DNA of 64,000 nt from Mesotaenium endlicherianum (lineage: Eukaryota; Streptophyta; Zygnematophyceae; Zygnematales; Mesotaeniaceae): contig WELA01010281.1 of NCBI GenBank assembly GCA_009602735.1, forward strand, positions 343,884 through 407,883, given 5' to 3'. Positions 11,941 to 25,600 of this stretch are shown here, in pieces; the stretch's first letter is position 1; every line of letters starts with the position of its first letter. The notes beneath the pieces were generated by a model. That model saw only the letters and a program-made list of their open reading frames with translations. It was not told the DNA's origin and did not search any database. Position numbers and translations under genes: made by a program.

Positions 11941-12297
11941 CGGGAGAACTACAAAACTACCCCTCCCAACTTTCATAATTACAAAATTTGCCCCTGTTTT
12001 CGAACTAATTACAAAACTACCCCTCACGCATGTGAGTGGCGTCCACGTAGACCTTACACGAACAAATGACGTGCCACACGAATTCGACACGAAAGCCCAC
12101 CTGACACTCCCTTTTCTCTTTCGTTTGCAACTGGTTCAGAAATCTGCCATAACCACACTTTTAACTGACCCACCATCACGTCCACACTGCCCACAGACGC
12201 CAAATTTACATGCGCGAGGGATAGTTTTGTAATCAATTTGAAAACGGGTAGATTTTGTAATTATGAAATTGGGAGGGGTAGTTTTGTAATTCTCCCG
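11941..12297. mobile_element. MITE, 357 bp, with about 80-bp terminal inverted repeats
   Basis: The left end reads CGGGAGAACTACAAAACTAC and the right end, reversed, reads CGGGAGAATTACAAAACTAC. The match continues for about 80 bases on each side with roughly 85% identity by eye. A direct AGAGGGA flanks both ends (11934-11940 and 12298-12304), a 7-bp target duplication, or 8 bp if the outer C/G is not part of the element. It has no coding capacity. The size and long ends fit a miniature inverted-repeat DNA transposon. The superfamily is not certain; 7-8 bp duplications are seen in hAT-type elements among others. Confidence 0.88.
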
Positions 12298-12304
12298 AGA
12301 GGGA

Positions 12305-12721
12305 ATGGACCAGACGGTTTATTAAGATGCTGCGTCCGGCTGCGTCTGCTGTAAGGAATATATGTGAGGTACGTTAAAGTCGTGTGAAAGGAGCCCGTTG
12401 AGCGAGAAAGGCCCGTTGAGCATTTTCAGCGTCCAACGGCTGTCGTTTTTGCCGACCGGAGGAACACCTTTGACTGTTCCACATGCAGATTGCCAATTAA
12501 GTGTTCAGCATTGTAAAGCTCGTGTACAGCAATTGTCCGCTTCCAAAAGGTGATGTGGCTATTCGAGATTAGCGACCGAATTATAGAACACATGTTGTAC
12601 TGTGAAGAGCGCTGTTCAAAAACTGTTGCAACTCATGTGCTCTTGTAGAAGAAACGCCTAGCTTATCCTGTCGTTTACATCATTTCCTACCCCATAGAAA
12701 GAAGTCTTTATAAAAAGAAGG
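12305..12721 (+). other. Upstream region of the GT43 gene
   Basis: About 420 bases between the MITE and the first ATG of the GT43 gene. It holds two close copies of GCCCGTTGAGC (near 12390 and 12411) and a TATA-like box at its end. No coding content recognised. Confidence 0.45.
12709..12715 (+). promoter_or_regulatory. TATA-like box just before the first GT43 ATG
   Basis: TATAAAA lies only 7 bases before the ATG at 12722. If it works as a TATA box, transcription would start about 25-35 bases downstream, after that ATG. The first usable in-frame ATG would then be at 12965. It may equally be fortuitous. Confidence 0.4.
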
Positions 12722-15700
12722 ATGCACGCAACTCATAGGTCGCTACCCCTGCCTTTGTCATCAAGTATTGTGAGTCCAGATTCTGATCAACAGTTATTAA
12801 CACGTGAAGACGTACCCTTACCCGGTGACTTGCACACAGGTAAAGTAAACGATTGTGAATCACCTGATGTTGAGGTGAACCCTCAAGGGAGGGAGGGACG
12901 CAACGGGTTTGGAGATGGCGTGGAAAAACTTGAAGCTGGACCTATAGACCCGCATCCTCATAAAATGCCGGACCACACGAGCAAGTCGAGGCATCTGCGA
13001 CGAAGGACTTTTTCCTTTCTGCTCTGCTTCATTATTGGTCTAGCAGGAGGATTTGTTCGCTTTGACCGAGGGTCTTTTAATGAAGAGGAGGAGACTAACT
13101 ACAGCTACCTAGACCTGCTGAATCCAGACAGAACTGCCGGCAAAGGTTCATCTAGCCTGTATCTTGACCCCTCCATGTACAAATACAGCAGTCTTCGAGA
13201 TCCTTCTCCTACTGTCACAAATCTTCCCTTACTGATAGTGGTCACGCCCACTTACGTCAGGCCTTTCCAGGCGATGTACCTCAATAGGATGATAAACACT
13301 CTGAGGTTAGTAAAGGCCCCAGTCCTGTGGTTAGTAGTGGAGATTCTCTTCCAGGCTTCAGAGACGGCAACCATTTTACAAAAGAGTGGGCTTATGTACA
13401 GGCACATTGTGGCAAAGGTAAATATGACCGATATTAAGGATAGGGGAGTGCATCAACGAAATGCAGCTTTGACACATATAGAGTCCCACAGGTTAGATGG
13501 CATTGTCTACTTTGCTGATGACGATAACATCTACACCCAGGAGCTTTTTGAGGAGATCCGAACAGTGAGGTGTGATCACTTCACCTTCGTTACTTCCCCC
13601 CCACACCCCATAGCCTCCAATCCCCACTCCCCACGCACACAATTGCAATCTGTCTTTGCTGAGCGTTCTTGGTAGCTTCTCGTAACTCCTTGTTGACTGA
13701 GAGCGTCACAGTGATACTCACTTCACCGCAGCAAGTAAATCAGGCACACTTTTGGATAGCATTGTTCTGGATTTGAACTCTGTTCCCAGAGTCATGTGCA
13801 CCTGAGGGTTAAGGTGCCACCTTCAGCTATGTGAAGGTCGACTCTGACATCCTCCAAGAGTATGAGAAAGAACCTCTCTATCACTTACAACAAATGAGAG
13901 CATTAAGAAGTCAGATAAAAGCTTGTGCCCTTCCTGCAATGAGTCTGTTTCCCGCGTATTTGTATTGGTTTGTCAGATATTCTTGGCGGTCTAGAGATGG
14001 GTCAAATATGTGATAGTCGAATGAAGACACCAGGCCTTGTCATGCCTTCACAACTGTCAAAAACACATGAACACATCATTATGTGAAAGGAATGAGCACT
14101 TGTTCTGATCAAAAGGTATCTTTCAAAGTCAGACGGAGAGGGATAACTAGGCCTTCATTGTAATGTGTCAGGTTTAGGACATGCCATCTTGCATGCGTTT
14201 GCGGGTTGTCATGACAAGAGGGAGGCAGGCATCTTGTTTGAATTCTGCCTGGTGCATGAGGCGGAAGAGTGATAGTGGGTGCTCCAAGAGAGTAGCTTCA
14301 GCAACTTCGACTAACATGTCACACTAGCAGAAGTCACATGAGGCATATGCTGTATCCATTGACTGGCTTAGACAGAGGGTAGCCTCATGAACTGCGCCAA
14401 AGCCTGCTCCTGGAGCTGCAGCAGCAGCAGAGAAGCAGAAGGAGCATATGAGTCATATCGTAACATGTCATGCATGGCACGTGACATGAGGTGTCTGGCT
14501 GGAAGTTGAAGAGGTGATGGAAATGCTGTAGCCTAGGGAACTGCGACAATGCTATGCTGCTTGGAACCTTTGAGGTTGATCTGTAGGCGGCGCAGACGAG
14601 GGGGTATAGAGTGATAGAAGCATGGCCTGACGTAGTGAAGACAGACCGGAGTATAATACTTTGGCAAGAAACTGCTAAAAAAGGTGTAAATTTTGGGGTC
14701 CTTTGAAGTCGTGGAGAAACACTTTGTTCTTATATAGCGCACTCTTACCAGGTGTACTTATCGTTAACATGGGATGGGAGAAAATTACTTTGTTCGCATA
14801 CGGCGCTTTTTACCAGTGTGTAAGTGTCTGGTATTATCTGAAGGAGTTGTAATTGCCAGATTTTTCAGCCCATGGAATGCATGACACGATCGAAAAGAAA
14901 ACAGCATGTCTTTATAAAGGGTAGGGGACTAAAGCTTATATTGGAAAAAGTTCTTGGGAGCTCCTTGTTTCTTAATTGTGTGTTAGCAGTCTGTGGCTGA
15001 AGACTCTCGTTTGCATTGTCGAGTGTTATGACCTTGAAGAGTACAGACGGACGAAAGGTTTACAAAGGTCACGTGTGGGCGTGCATACATTTTCGAGGCG
15101 GAGGCTGCGGTACACAACCTTTTCTGAGCGTTGTTCGTGTCAAGGTTGCAATCACTGAAGGGATGGGTTGTAACTGGGAAAATGGCATCTGGACCTGGAG
15201 TCTACTTCCGAAGGAAAACAACTCAGGAGAAGGCTGGTGTCCCCGCCAGTCCTACTCCTGAGCATAGCTTACGACCTCAAACCCAACCCTGGAGAGGCAT
15301 CCATATTCGCTTCATGGCTACTTCTTGTCTGTTACCACGTGTTTTCACTTCGCCCTGACACGTGTCATGCCCTTGTTGCAGGCGCTTCGGGACGTGGCCA
15401 GTGGGGATGCTCCAGCAGGGCAAATCGAGGGCCACCATTGAGGGGCCCGTGTGTAAGGGGGACCGCGTGATTGGCTGGCACACAAACGAGAAGAGTCAGC
15501 GTATCAGGAGATTCCACGTGGACATGTGCGGGTTTGCTTTTAACAGCACCATCCTATGGGATCCACACAGGTGGCGACGCCCCACAGATGTGCCCATCAG
15601 GCAGCTGGACTCTGTCAAGGAGGGTTTCCAGGTCTGTCACCCTTTCCCTGCCTCCCTCCCCTACCTCCCTCTTTACCCCTCCTTAAACCCCCACCTCCCC

Positions 15701-17026
15701 CCGTCCTCCCCTCCCCCCCTCTTCCCCCCCCTCTCTCTTTCTGTCTCTCTTTTCTCTCTCTCTCTCTTGTGGGAGTGTGGAAGATGGGGGGAAAGGGTGG
15801 AGGTCAGAATTTACGTTGAAACTGATTACAGCGTGGTACAGCTATCTTCTCTTTATTCCAGCGTGAAAGGGGTCAAACGAGGCTAAGAGAGGGCTGGGAA
15901 GGGTGGTGGTGTAATATGTAGAATGTAGAATGTCGGATCTGCTCCCTCTCAGCTCCTTCTGGATGGTGCTCTGTTGGGAAGCGGAACTTTTTGAGGAGTT
16001 GTTTGGCAGTTTTAGCGACAGTGTAGTTCAGTAATATGATGGTGCACTTTAGTGATTTGCCACAAATGGCAAATATATTTATGTAAGGTGGCAGGAATGT
16101 GTTCCTCCTTGAGTGCAGGCACACACGAGCTTTGTAGCAAGCCACATATATGGATGAAACTACGTTCTCTTAAGGATGAAACATACCTGTAGCAGGCCTT
16201 GGAGAGGGATGTTGCATGCAAGCAGTGTCGTTTCGTCTTCTCTTAATTTTACCTCACACACTTGCTGTAAAGACTCACTCTGGTTGAGAGAGCACCCTGT
16301 GGAATTTGCAACTTGTGCAAGTGCGCTTGTCGATGTAGCAGCCGTCTTGGCTTCTCCTTTTGCCGCGGGCTGTAGAATGCTTATAGCTCCCTCATATGTT
16401 AGAGTTAGGTTACCTACTACGGCTCAAGGACAAGGCTACCTGAAGGACCCTTATTGGTCTCGGGGGAAGTTGTCTGACGCCTCTGCTTACGTGTTCCCCA
16501 ACCCGTCATCTGCCCCTCCCAGTTCTCACCCTGCCCCTCACAACTTCCTTCCTGCCCCCCCAACTTCCCACCTAGCTCCCCATCTCTGCAGGCAAGTTAC
16601 GCGGTTCTTGTCTGCAGAACAGCCCAATTCACACCCGGTCTGTGTAGGAGTAAATGTTCCAATCAAAGTCAGCGCTTACGGCCTCGGTTGTGTATGCAGC
16701 CCCCCTGGTTGAACGGCTGTGTACTTGGGCTCTGCTTGGAGTGCCCGGTAGTTTTAGAGTCTGCAACTACTAGCTCCTTTGTGTAAGCTGTTGCTTCTTG
16801 TGCACTTTATACTCCTTAATGTTCTTTTTAATCTCTCTGTCAGCAGGAGACAACGTTCATCGAGCAGCTCGTAGCGGATGAGAGTCACATGGAGGCACTT
16901 GCAAGCAGCTGCTCCAAAGTTCTTGTCTGGCACATTCACTTAGAAGCTTCAAGGCATAGTCCGTTCCCACGCTTCTCTTCTTTCCCAAAGCTGCCTCCAA
17001 TCACACCCTTGAAGGTGACCAGCTAA
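12722..17026 (+). CDS. GT43 family glycosyltransferase (IRX14/IRX9-like, putative xylan synthesis)
   Basis: Exons 12722-13569, 15382-15631 and 16847-17026 join in phase to 425 residues. Land-plant relatives (IRX9, IRX14) are Golgi proteins needed to extend the xylan backbone. Seen here: a basic stretch and one membrane segment near residues 95-111 ([14 protein letters not shown], type II topology), [18 protein letters not shown] near 172-189, [18 protein letters not shown], the nucleotide-sugar site YFADDDN with DDD near 265-267, then [42 protein letters not shown] and [12 protein letters not shown]. The tail is a basic, proline-rich [14 protein letters not shown]. Exon 3 has a tandem CAGCAG acceptor that could add one Gln. 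The first 81 residues lack family similarity, and a start at 12965 (MPDHTSKS, 344 residues) is possible. The substrate is inferred from the family only. Confidence 0.92.
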
Positions 17027-18379
17027 TTTCTTCGATTTGAAATGTTTGCATGTGAAACTGTGCCAAGTCTGTGTTGAAAGTATTCGTTACATTTTTACTT
17101 AGTGAAGTAAATCTTGCACCCACACTGTCTGCAAATCAGTCCATCTAGCTACATTCCTGAAGTGCTCAAGTGATGAGTCATGCTGTTGTTGATTCAGTGT
17201 GTGTCGTGAGCTATGTAGCAATATGTTTGTACGTCTGTACTTGCCCTTGAGTTCAGAGGTCAATTGGCTGTGCTGTAAGTTCATTCTTAGTCCTTACATC
17301 TGTAGTGGTTGCCCTTTTGGAGGTGAAAAGGAAAATTCCACATAATAACCAATGGAAACCAAGTGGTATATAAGGGAACAAAAGATCAGTCACTCGTGAA
17401 ATGTTATATGTGGTGCAGTCAATTCACTTGAATTGAGCGTATCAATGAGTTACTAAGATGGGGAGGGACGCTATATACCAAAATATGTGATGAAAGATGA
17501 CGATATAAGCATCAAAATCTCCCATCTGTGAAGGTAGTGGCAACATTGGAGCTTGCCACCTTAGTGTGCATCACTTTCACCTTAGTCACATTCCATCGTG
17601 TGATTGCTTTTGTTTATGAGGTCGAAAATAATCAAAGAATAAAGAAAGATGGAAAATTAAGTGAAGATTAGTTGAAGGACTTCATTATTATACTTTCTTT
17701 GTAATAGCTATTATTGATGCAACAATACGCTGACATGCAATGGCGACAATTCTTGGTTGACATTGTTGGTAGCTTGAAGGCCATAATTCTAGAGGAGAAC
17801 AAGATAGTGGGGGGAAGATCACCTTACAAAAAAGATCTCTTACAAATTCTGTATATGGAACGAAAGTTTATTAGCATGAATTGATTGTGTTGGACGGACT
17901 TTTGGAATGGAACTTTATTAGCACGACTGGTGTGTTTTCCGAACTTTGCGAATGGGTATCTTTAGAAGTGGCTTCACCTTATTTATTGATGAAAACCTGC
18001 AAGCGGCTCTTAAATCCAGCGACAACTCTTTGGCGTTTCTGGCCAGCGTCGCTACTTTACGACGAACTGTCGCACCACAGAATAGCGCACAGCTCGAAAA
18101 GGGGCCCGTCGACTGCCGTCGACACCGCCGATGCCAGTCGATGTAGGCCACGAGTTTCACTTCGCTAGTTAAATAAAGCTTGACCCCTCATGTGGCCCGA
18201 GGCCTCGTGCTAAATTGATAATAAGCATAAATATATTTCTCTCATCGCAGGTGGCGGATAAGTGCAAAAGCATCGACGTCGAAACTGTTGAGAAGTGATA
18301 TTCGAAGCACTCGAGCAGGCAAGCCACATTTTTGGCTAAGAGACGCTACGCTGACAGAGAAGGAGCAGTCGAAGGAGCC
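17027..18379. other. Intergenic region between GT43 and bL35c
   Basis: No gene recognised. Near 18241-18250 the sequence CTCTCATCGCAG followed by GTGGCGG could be a 3' splice site of an intron in the bL35c leader. Open frames at 17881-18168 (+) and 17918-18160 (-) overlap each other and have no recognised relatives. Confidence 0.45.
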
Positions 18380-20669
18380 ATGGCTGCCATTCAGCTTTCT
18401 GCCCCTATTCTGGGCTCAATTTCATCTGTATTTTCGTCTAAGACTGCAGCGTCTGTTTGTCGGACGGGCTTGGGAAGGACGCCTGTTACCCAGAGCTTAG
18501 TATGCCGCAGAATGGGGTTTTCGTCATCTTCCTTGGTTTGCAACAGGTTACCCGCAGTTAAGCCGGCGGTCGTGAACAGCGAGTCTGTTAAGTCTTCCGT
18601 ATCTGTTACTGCTGCTTCAGGATATAAGCTCAAGACACACAAGGTAGGGTCCACATCTACGATGTGCTTCTTACCAGCTGGGGTATTTCGCGAAAGAAAG
18701 ATCATAGCTCATCATTCGGGCCTTAGAAGCAGGGATGGGTGCCGGTCTACTCGGCCTTTTTCTTGGATAATGCAGGCCCTTATCCTTTATTCAGAGGCCA
18801 TTTGCATATCCATAGCCGCTCCCTGCGCACCTCTCTCTCAATTTTCGTGGTACATTGCTTCTCTGGGGAATACACAGGGGAGGGCTATAAGCAGGCATCT
18901 CTCGTTCAATAAACGACAATTCACATTTTGGGTTTAAGAAATCTGGGATGTCAGGTTGGCACTATGGAGCTGTAGTGGGGTATTTTTGTTCGTGTCTTTA
19001 GTCGGAGCCACATGCCTGAGTTCCTGATGGAGACTGCTTTCAGCATTTGTATATTTCAGTGTGGAGTGGGACAAGGGGCTAAAGCTGTTGAAGAGAATCT
19101 GAATGGTGCCAGCGATAGCCGTAAATGAAAGAGGGGTTAAAGTACAGGTAATGGATACTTTATGCTAGTCTGGGCGAAATTTTGGGCAAACGGGAGTTGT
19201 TACTTGGAGTACGGAACTTGCTTGCCCTGGCTTTCTGAACACATATTGAGGACAGTATCTCCTCAATGTGCATAGAGAGTGTTTTGCAGTAGATGCAACA
19301 CCTTAGAACTCTTTAAGCGTTTCTTCATCACACGACTCATCCTTGAAACTCTTGCCTTCTTGGCTCCTTCGTCGGTTGAGCACTTGAAGCCATCATAAAA
19401 TCTCACCGACTTCGCATGCAAGGCTGTCATTATCTGTCATGTATATGGTAGGCTCAGGGTTACATCAGTCCAGTTCAGGCTGGGGGAGACGACGTGTGTG
19501 GGGGCGGGGCATTTGTGTCCATCGTACTGAGAGTACCTGTTGTGTGCCTTGATATTGTTGGCGTCCACGAGATAAAGAGTACGCATTTGTAGCTAGGCAC
19601 TTGGACGAACACTGTCGTGACATCTCAGTTGAATTTCAGTTTACTGAACCCCAGTCGGACTTATGTTGGACGTCTGTTGGACTGTTTCTGTTTGTGGTGC
19701 AGGCCTCCGCCAAGAGGTTCAGGGTGACAGGCACCGGCAAGATCGTGCGTCGCAACGCGTGGAGGCAGCATCTTCTCAGGAAGAAGACCACCACCAGGAA
19801 GAACCGCCTTGCTGGCCTGGTGAGCTGCCATGCACGCGCACGCGCACGCCCCTCTCATTGGCCGTGTCTGTGGCCCCTAAGTCAAGCTCTCTGATGAAGT
19901 TTGTTTGTGTAAACGTCGATTACTCACCCTGCTTTCCAAATTTTAACCCCTGGCGCTCCCCGCTTTGCACTGCCCCCTTCTCACCTGCAGATCTGAAGCA
20001 GTCTCTTGTGAAAAGCTGGCTAAGCTGTTTAATGTGTAAGTTGCGTGAGTGGGGCAACAAGGGGTGCTTGGCTTGCGTCCAAAAGGGTTGTCACCAGAGG
20101 GTGCTTACCATCTTCCTTCGCACCTTGTACAAGACTGTGTCAGTGTGTTTGGTCACTATCCTTGTGCATTTACCTTACACGCAGGTTTGACGCATCTTCG
20201 ATTATGCCTCCATGTGTGCACGTGAACATACCTTCTTACACTCACATACACGTGCACACGCACGCGCACATGCACACATGCTGGCACAGAGTTGTGTAAA
20301 ATACGTATCTATCCGATTCTTATAGAACCATGTTAGTTACATTGCCCATGGCAGCCCATCACAGAGACCAGAGCCCATTTCCGTCAGTGCTAAGTATGTG
20401 GCTGCAGCCCTGGACCATCTCCATCTGAGTTTGGCGGAAAAGTGGCCCTCTACTATGTAACTTACTCCTGGCTTTTGGAAATCCTGCACCAGTTTATGTG
20501 GCTCGATGTGACGGAGGGGGTGGTGTTGCTGAGCTGCTTGCTTTGTGTGCTCCACTTGTGGTTCCAATGTGTCACTCGTTGTCGTGAGCAGAAAGGGATC
20601 GACAGGAGTAACATCGACAACGTCGTGGGGGCCCTTCCCTACCTGAAGGTCATGCGCAGGAGAGATTAG
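18380..20669 (+). CDS. RPL35: Plastid ribosomal protein bL35c, nuclear-encoded
   Basis: Component of the large subunit of the chloroplast 70S ribosome. Exons 18380-18643, 19703-19819 and 20592-20669 join in phase 0 to 152 residues plus TAG. Residues 1 to about 78 are Ser/Thr/Val/Arg-rich with few acidic residues, as expected of a chloroplast transit peptide ([18 protein letters not shown] at the start). The mature part has the bL35 blocks [46 protein letters not shown] and [15 protein letters not shown] mature size of about 74 residues fits. The start is the first ATG in the frame, in the context GAGCCATGG. Long introns (1,059 and 772 bases) hold unrelated open frames. The low-complexity CA tracts in intron 2 run in the opposite sense to those of the other genes here. 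Confidence 0.95.
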
Positions 20670-22623
20670 GTATAGGAATTAATAAGGACATGTTACTATT
20701 CAATCCGGTTTGCAGGTACCATCTGTGTAGCTAGGTCTAGGGCGGGAAATACGCGAACAAACACCTTTCAGGGCTTGTTTAGCGCCTCTGGTATGCAGGA
20801 GAGGTTGTCTTATGTTACCTTCGGACGGAGATGATGTCGGGGGGAGAAAGGGTGAATGATGTGATGCAAAATTGGTTGTTTACAAGTTCTGGAATTCCAT
20901 TTGCAACTCTACTTGCTTCCCTAGCTCTATAAGAGGGCCTTTCTCTGCATAAACTTGTTGTACGTGTACTTCTGTACGTTCGGATGCAATTCTAGTAAGT
21001 TTCCCTGCTGTGTGTGTTTGAAGGCATGGTGCAAGCATGAGTGTGAGTTGTGAATTGCAGCCCCCTCTTGACGGGATTCCCATAACCAGTAACTGAGATA
21101 TTCGCCAAAATATATCGTACATGTCAGCCACAAGTGGCTACAACACACCTTCAGTCCCTCGATACGGAGAAAACTTGCAAGCATTGGATGAACTCTCAAG
21201 TCAACATCAGATTTCGACCGGCCTTTTGTGAGGGTTTTATGCCATGTATAAATATACATTTACCAGTAAGAGTATGATTTGTCGAGGGACGTACTCAACT
21301 CTTGTTCCAACAGTGCTCGCCAATGTTCGAAGGTCTGTGTTGGGTGATGTCGGGACGCAGTCGGGGACTGTAGGTCAAAGTCAAACCTGGTCAATGCATG
21401 ATGTATTTGCACACATACACTTGCATACAATCGCATGGGCTGACAGCTCCCTTCAAAATATGGGCGTCTATTGCCAGTTTTTCGATTGCGACACGAAAGT
21501 AAAATTTTTAAATCCTTTTTACTTTCAAGTGTGCGGAGCGGAGGATGCAGAAGTAAAAACCGACCGGAATAAGGGGAAATGTAGGCTATACAAAGCATCG
21601 CATGGAGGTAATATATGCTGTAAATATATTGTGATACCTCCTTTTTACTTCCAAGTTCTACGAAGAAAATCAATGAGACGGAAACCTTTGCGCAAGACTT
21701 GAAATTATTGCAATCTTAATAAAAGTTTTGAACAGTCACTTAATTAGCACCTTATTGTACAATGGCATACCCCTGGCATGTACACTCAGCGTGGTTGACT
21801 CGACGTCACAGGCCATCACAAGCCAATAGTGGAAGCATGTTGGAAGCATTGTGGAACGTGACCAGAAAGATGTTGCGAACTCATGCATGCCTCCCATATG
21901 ATTGCGGGAGAAACACGTCTACTTCGTGAAGTCGCCACGAGCTCTCACAGATACTTCATGGAAAGTTTGATTGTGCAGATCAACTTAACCGCCCTCATTT
22001 AAGGAATCCTTGGAAGAAGAGCATTTGCACATTGGTAACTACATGTAAATGTGTGCAATAGAGATCTGCAACGAAGGCGATACGGGACATGAGGGCTTTA
22101 TGGGAGCATAATGCAACATCAAGTTTATGCAGTTCATCCACATCCACTGCTTCTTGGTTGTATTCGACAGCTCTTGAATGCAGGCATCCCAAGCTTATTA
22201 CCGACCATTATATGGTTTGCAACTGTGCACGCCGTCAACAGTGTCCAATAGCTTGAACAGAGGAGTATCAAGGAGCTTTCCGACTTCGAGCGGATGCTTC
22301 ATGATTATGGACTTCCTCAACACGAGAAAGTCATCTATGAACGAGACTCGGATGTGAGCAGAAATACGCTTGCTTGCTTACCCTGTGTCTGTAGTCCTAC
22401 TTGAAAGTAAGCTCTCTGCACAGAAAGGACAGCCCATATTCTTTGAACTCAGAATTGTACCAAGCAGTCTTTGTCTGCAAGTAAAGTTTGTAGGACATTG
22501 GAGCCCCTCGCTCTCAGGAAGAAACCAAAGCTGAGCATAAGCACATAGCGGACAAGCCACAGCTCAGACAAGCCTAGAAGCAGAAAGGGATCACACTTGT
22601 ATCCAGGTTGAGGCCTGAAAGGG
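20670..22623. other. Intergenic region between bL35c and the ABCA gene
   Basis: About 1.95 kb with no recognised gene. A short duplicated motif, CCTTTTTACTTTCAAGT and CCTTTTTACTTCCAAGT (near 21515 and 21639), is the only repeat I noticed. The promoter of the ABCA gene should lie in the right part. Confidence 0.45.
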
Positions 22624-25600
22624 ATGGAGGGAGGGGCACCGCAAGATGGCCAGGTGGCATCTTCAGATGATCCCACCTGGCAGCGCCAGGGGGAGCCAAG
22701 GAGAGTGCGGGGAGTACGGCTCTACTTTCAGCAGACAAGAGCCCTATCGGTTAAGAACGTCATCTTAGCCTGGAGAAGCAAGTTGTCGACAATCCTACGG
22801 CTAGGATCGTCCTTCTTCTTCATCTTCCTCATCTACTGCGTCGACAGATCTGTCAGGACTTCCAACGGCCAGGACACAAGCTACAAGGACCTGATGACTC
22901 CTGCCCAGAAACCAGTTGCAGCAATCCCCGAGTGTGAAACCGGCCTGTTCATGAAAACGCCCTGCTACGACTTCCTGTGGAGTGGGAACGGGAGCGCAGC
23001 CATTGTGCAGCTTGCCCAAAACATCAGTCTCAACAACCCGGGCAGACCGATAGATTTTTCTACCCGGGTCAGTATTAAATTCACTCCTGCTTTCTACTCG
23101 CTATGCTTCTGCTGGCTATGCAGGAGAACACATGTCTTCCTTGTGTTTTCACTGTTTTTTTGATGTTAAAGGCGTATATCTATTGGACAATGAAGTGTAA
23201 CTGAAACAACTTTGTACATGCACAATGTCTCAATTAATTCTGTATGCGTTTGTGTATGGTATAATATATATTATAATGTTCTGTAAAATAAATGCATAAT
23301 ATGTTTCCTTCACATCTCTATATATGTGTATGTGTATGCCGGGCATACGTGTATATCTTTGTAGTAAAATATTCGGAATGTACGTGTCATGATAAGGCGG
23401 GGGCAGCTCCAGGCCTCCATATTACACTACTTTTCTTTACTGGGCTTCAGATACTAGATAATGAAGTGGGTGTGTATCAGATAGGTTCTGTGCAATACAT
23501 TCACTTGGGTCCACCCCGCAACGTCGACTTCAGTCAAGCTGAGTCAATCCGAGTCAACTTGCTGCGGTCCTGCTCGTCTTCTGGCATCAGTGGTCTCCTT
23601 GTTGATCTGTGAGAGGGGCTTGCTTCCCCTCGCCAGCCTTCCTTTGCCAGCAGTCAGTCCGTGGCAGACCTTCTCTCCAAGTATTCTTTCATTGTGTTTC
23701 TTTTTGTCTTGATATTCGGCTCCTAAAGGTAGCCTTCATTGGAGTTGCGTTACGGAGTGGCATGTCGATCTGATCCAAGAGTTGCAAGCGAGTGAGGGAA
23801 GGGTGCTGGGGGAAAGCCCGTGGGGAGGGGTTGGGTGTGGGGGTTGGGGGTTGGGGGGGTGGGGGAGGTGAGTGGGTGATGGGGACTCCCCAAGATATTT
23901 CAGTCGCTAGACTTCAAATGGGACTGGCAAAAACCATGCCTGCGCTCCTCCCAGTCTCTCATGCTTTCCTTCTGTGACCCGAGTTGATTGAGCAATCAAG
24001 GAAGACCTCTTGCAGAGAGGGGCACACCACCTGGGGGTTCAGCTATTGCGTCTTGACACCTGGAAGCTAGCCCCGGAGAAGCTGAATCCTCTGATTTTAT
24101 TTCGCATTCATGCGCGTCAACATTAAGGGCTGTGGAAGTAGGGTCGTGGTCCCTTCGTAGACTCAGCCCTCTGATGCCAGCCCTAGAGTAGATGGAGTCA
24201 ATGAGCTCTTCCATCTTCTTTATTTTCTTCATTTCCACTCTGTATATGCGGGTCACCACTATTTAGGGGTTTGGCAGGTGCCAGGTTAGGTTGCCAGGTG
24301 GGAGGTCGGACTGCCCCCGTGGTGTCTCATCAACCCCGAAACTGGCTCAATGGCTCTTCCATACCCTAAATGTCATTTTGCTATGATCTGGACCTTTGCA
24401 CAGACGCTGGGGTTTGCGACCCCCAGTGACGTGGACGATTGGCTGCTTGCCAATCCCTACCGGACAGGTGGCGCCCTGCACTTCTTCCTGACGCCAACGG
24501 GTGGATTCGAGTACGGCGTGCAGACAAACTCCACGCCCCGCGCCATCCGCGGCGATTTTGAGGTGACCTTATAGAGCCTCTGTCACACGAATGCTGCTAA
24601 GTAGCAAATAATTCTAAACCCTGACCCTAACCCAAAACCCCGAAGGCCGCTCTCAGGGCCGTTTGCAATGGCGACGAGGTGGCTGCCACTTCATCAGTTT
24701 CAGAGAGGACTTGTAGCCCTGCCTAACATTGTATTGGCCCAAACCCTAATTGGTCCAAACCCTAGTTGATTCAAACCACTAACTGACCCAAACCCTAACT
24801 GATTCAAATTCTATCCTGGCTGATCCCAACCCTTGCTGACCCAAGCGTCAACCCTTCACTGACCCATATTCTGACTGGCTAGAATCTGCATCCTGACTGA
24901 GCCGAGCCCCCTGTGGACCCAAACACTGACCCTCACAAGCCCTTTTAGATACAAACTCTCATCCTAATCTGGATGCGAGTGGCTTTTGCCCTTGTGAGCG
25001 AGCACGTCATGCCCCGTGAAGTGATTCAGATGTGCACATGGGGCATGATGTCTGTCTCAGGGACCTGCTTAGCGGGTACCCCGCACTGCACGCGCATGCA
25101 TAAAACTGACTGGGGCGACTGCTGCGGCGCGGTGGGCAGGACGTGACCTTCAAGTTTGCGGCGCCCCTCCAGGTGGCGGCAGAGCGCGAGATCGCGCGCC
25201 ATCTGGCACAAGGTGCGAAGCCAGCCCAGCCCTGGAGCACTTGCCACTTCGGCCTTTTGCTCTTCTCCATTCTCATTGCATGGCGGGGGTAGGAGAGCAG
25301 AGAGAAAGAGGAGAGAGAGGGAGGAGGGGGCCGGTCCGTTGCATTCCCGCTCATTGTGTGCAGAGCTTGTGGGTTGTGCATATACTCCTGTGTGAATCAG
25401 GAAAGGCAGGAGATGGTTGTCGTTGCACGCGCGCCTCCGCTCGAATGCTTGCAATTCAAGGAGGGGTTTATGGTGAACCAGTAGAAACGTGAAGTGAGTG
25501 GCGGCACACGCTGCCGGGATGTGGCGCCGTTACAGACAAGGAAAAAAATCCGAGAGATTCTTGGCGCACTTGCGCAATGCTCGGGAGGTGGAGTGTGATG

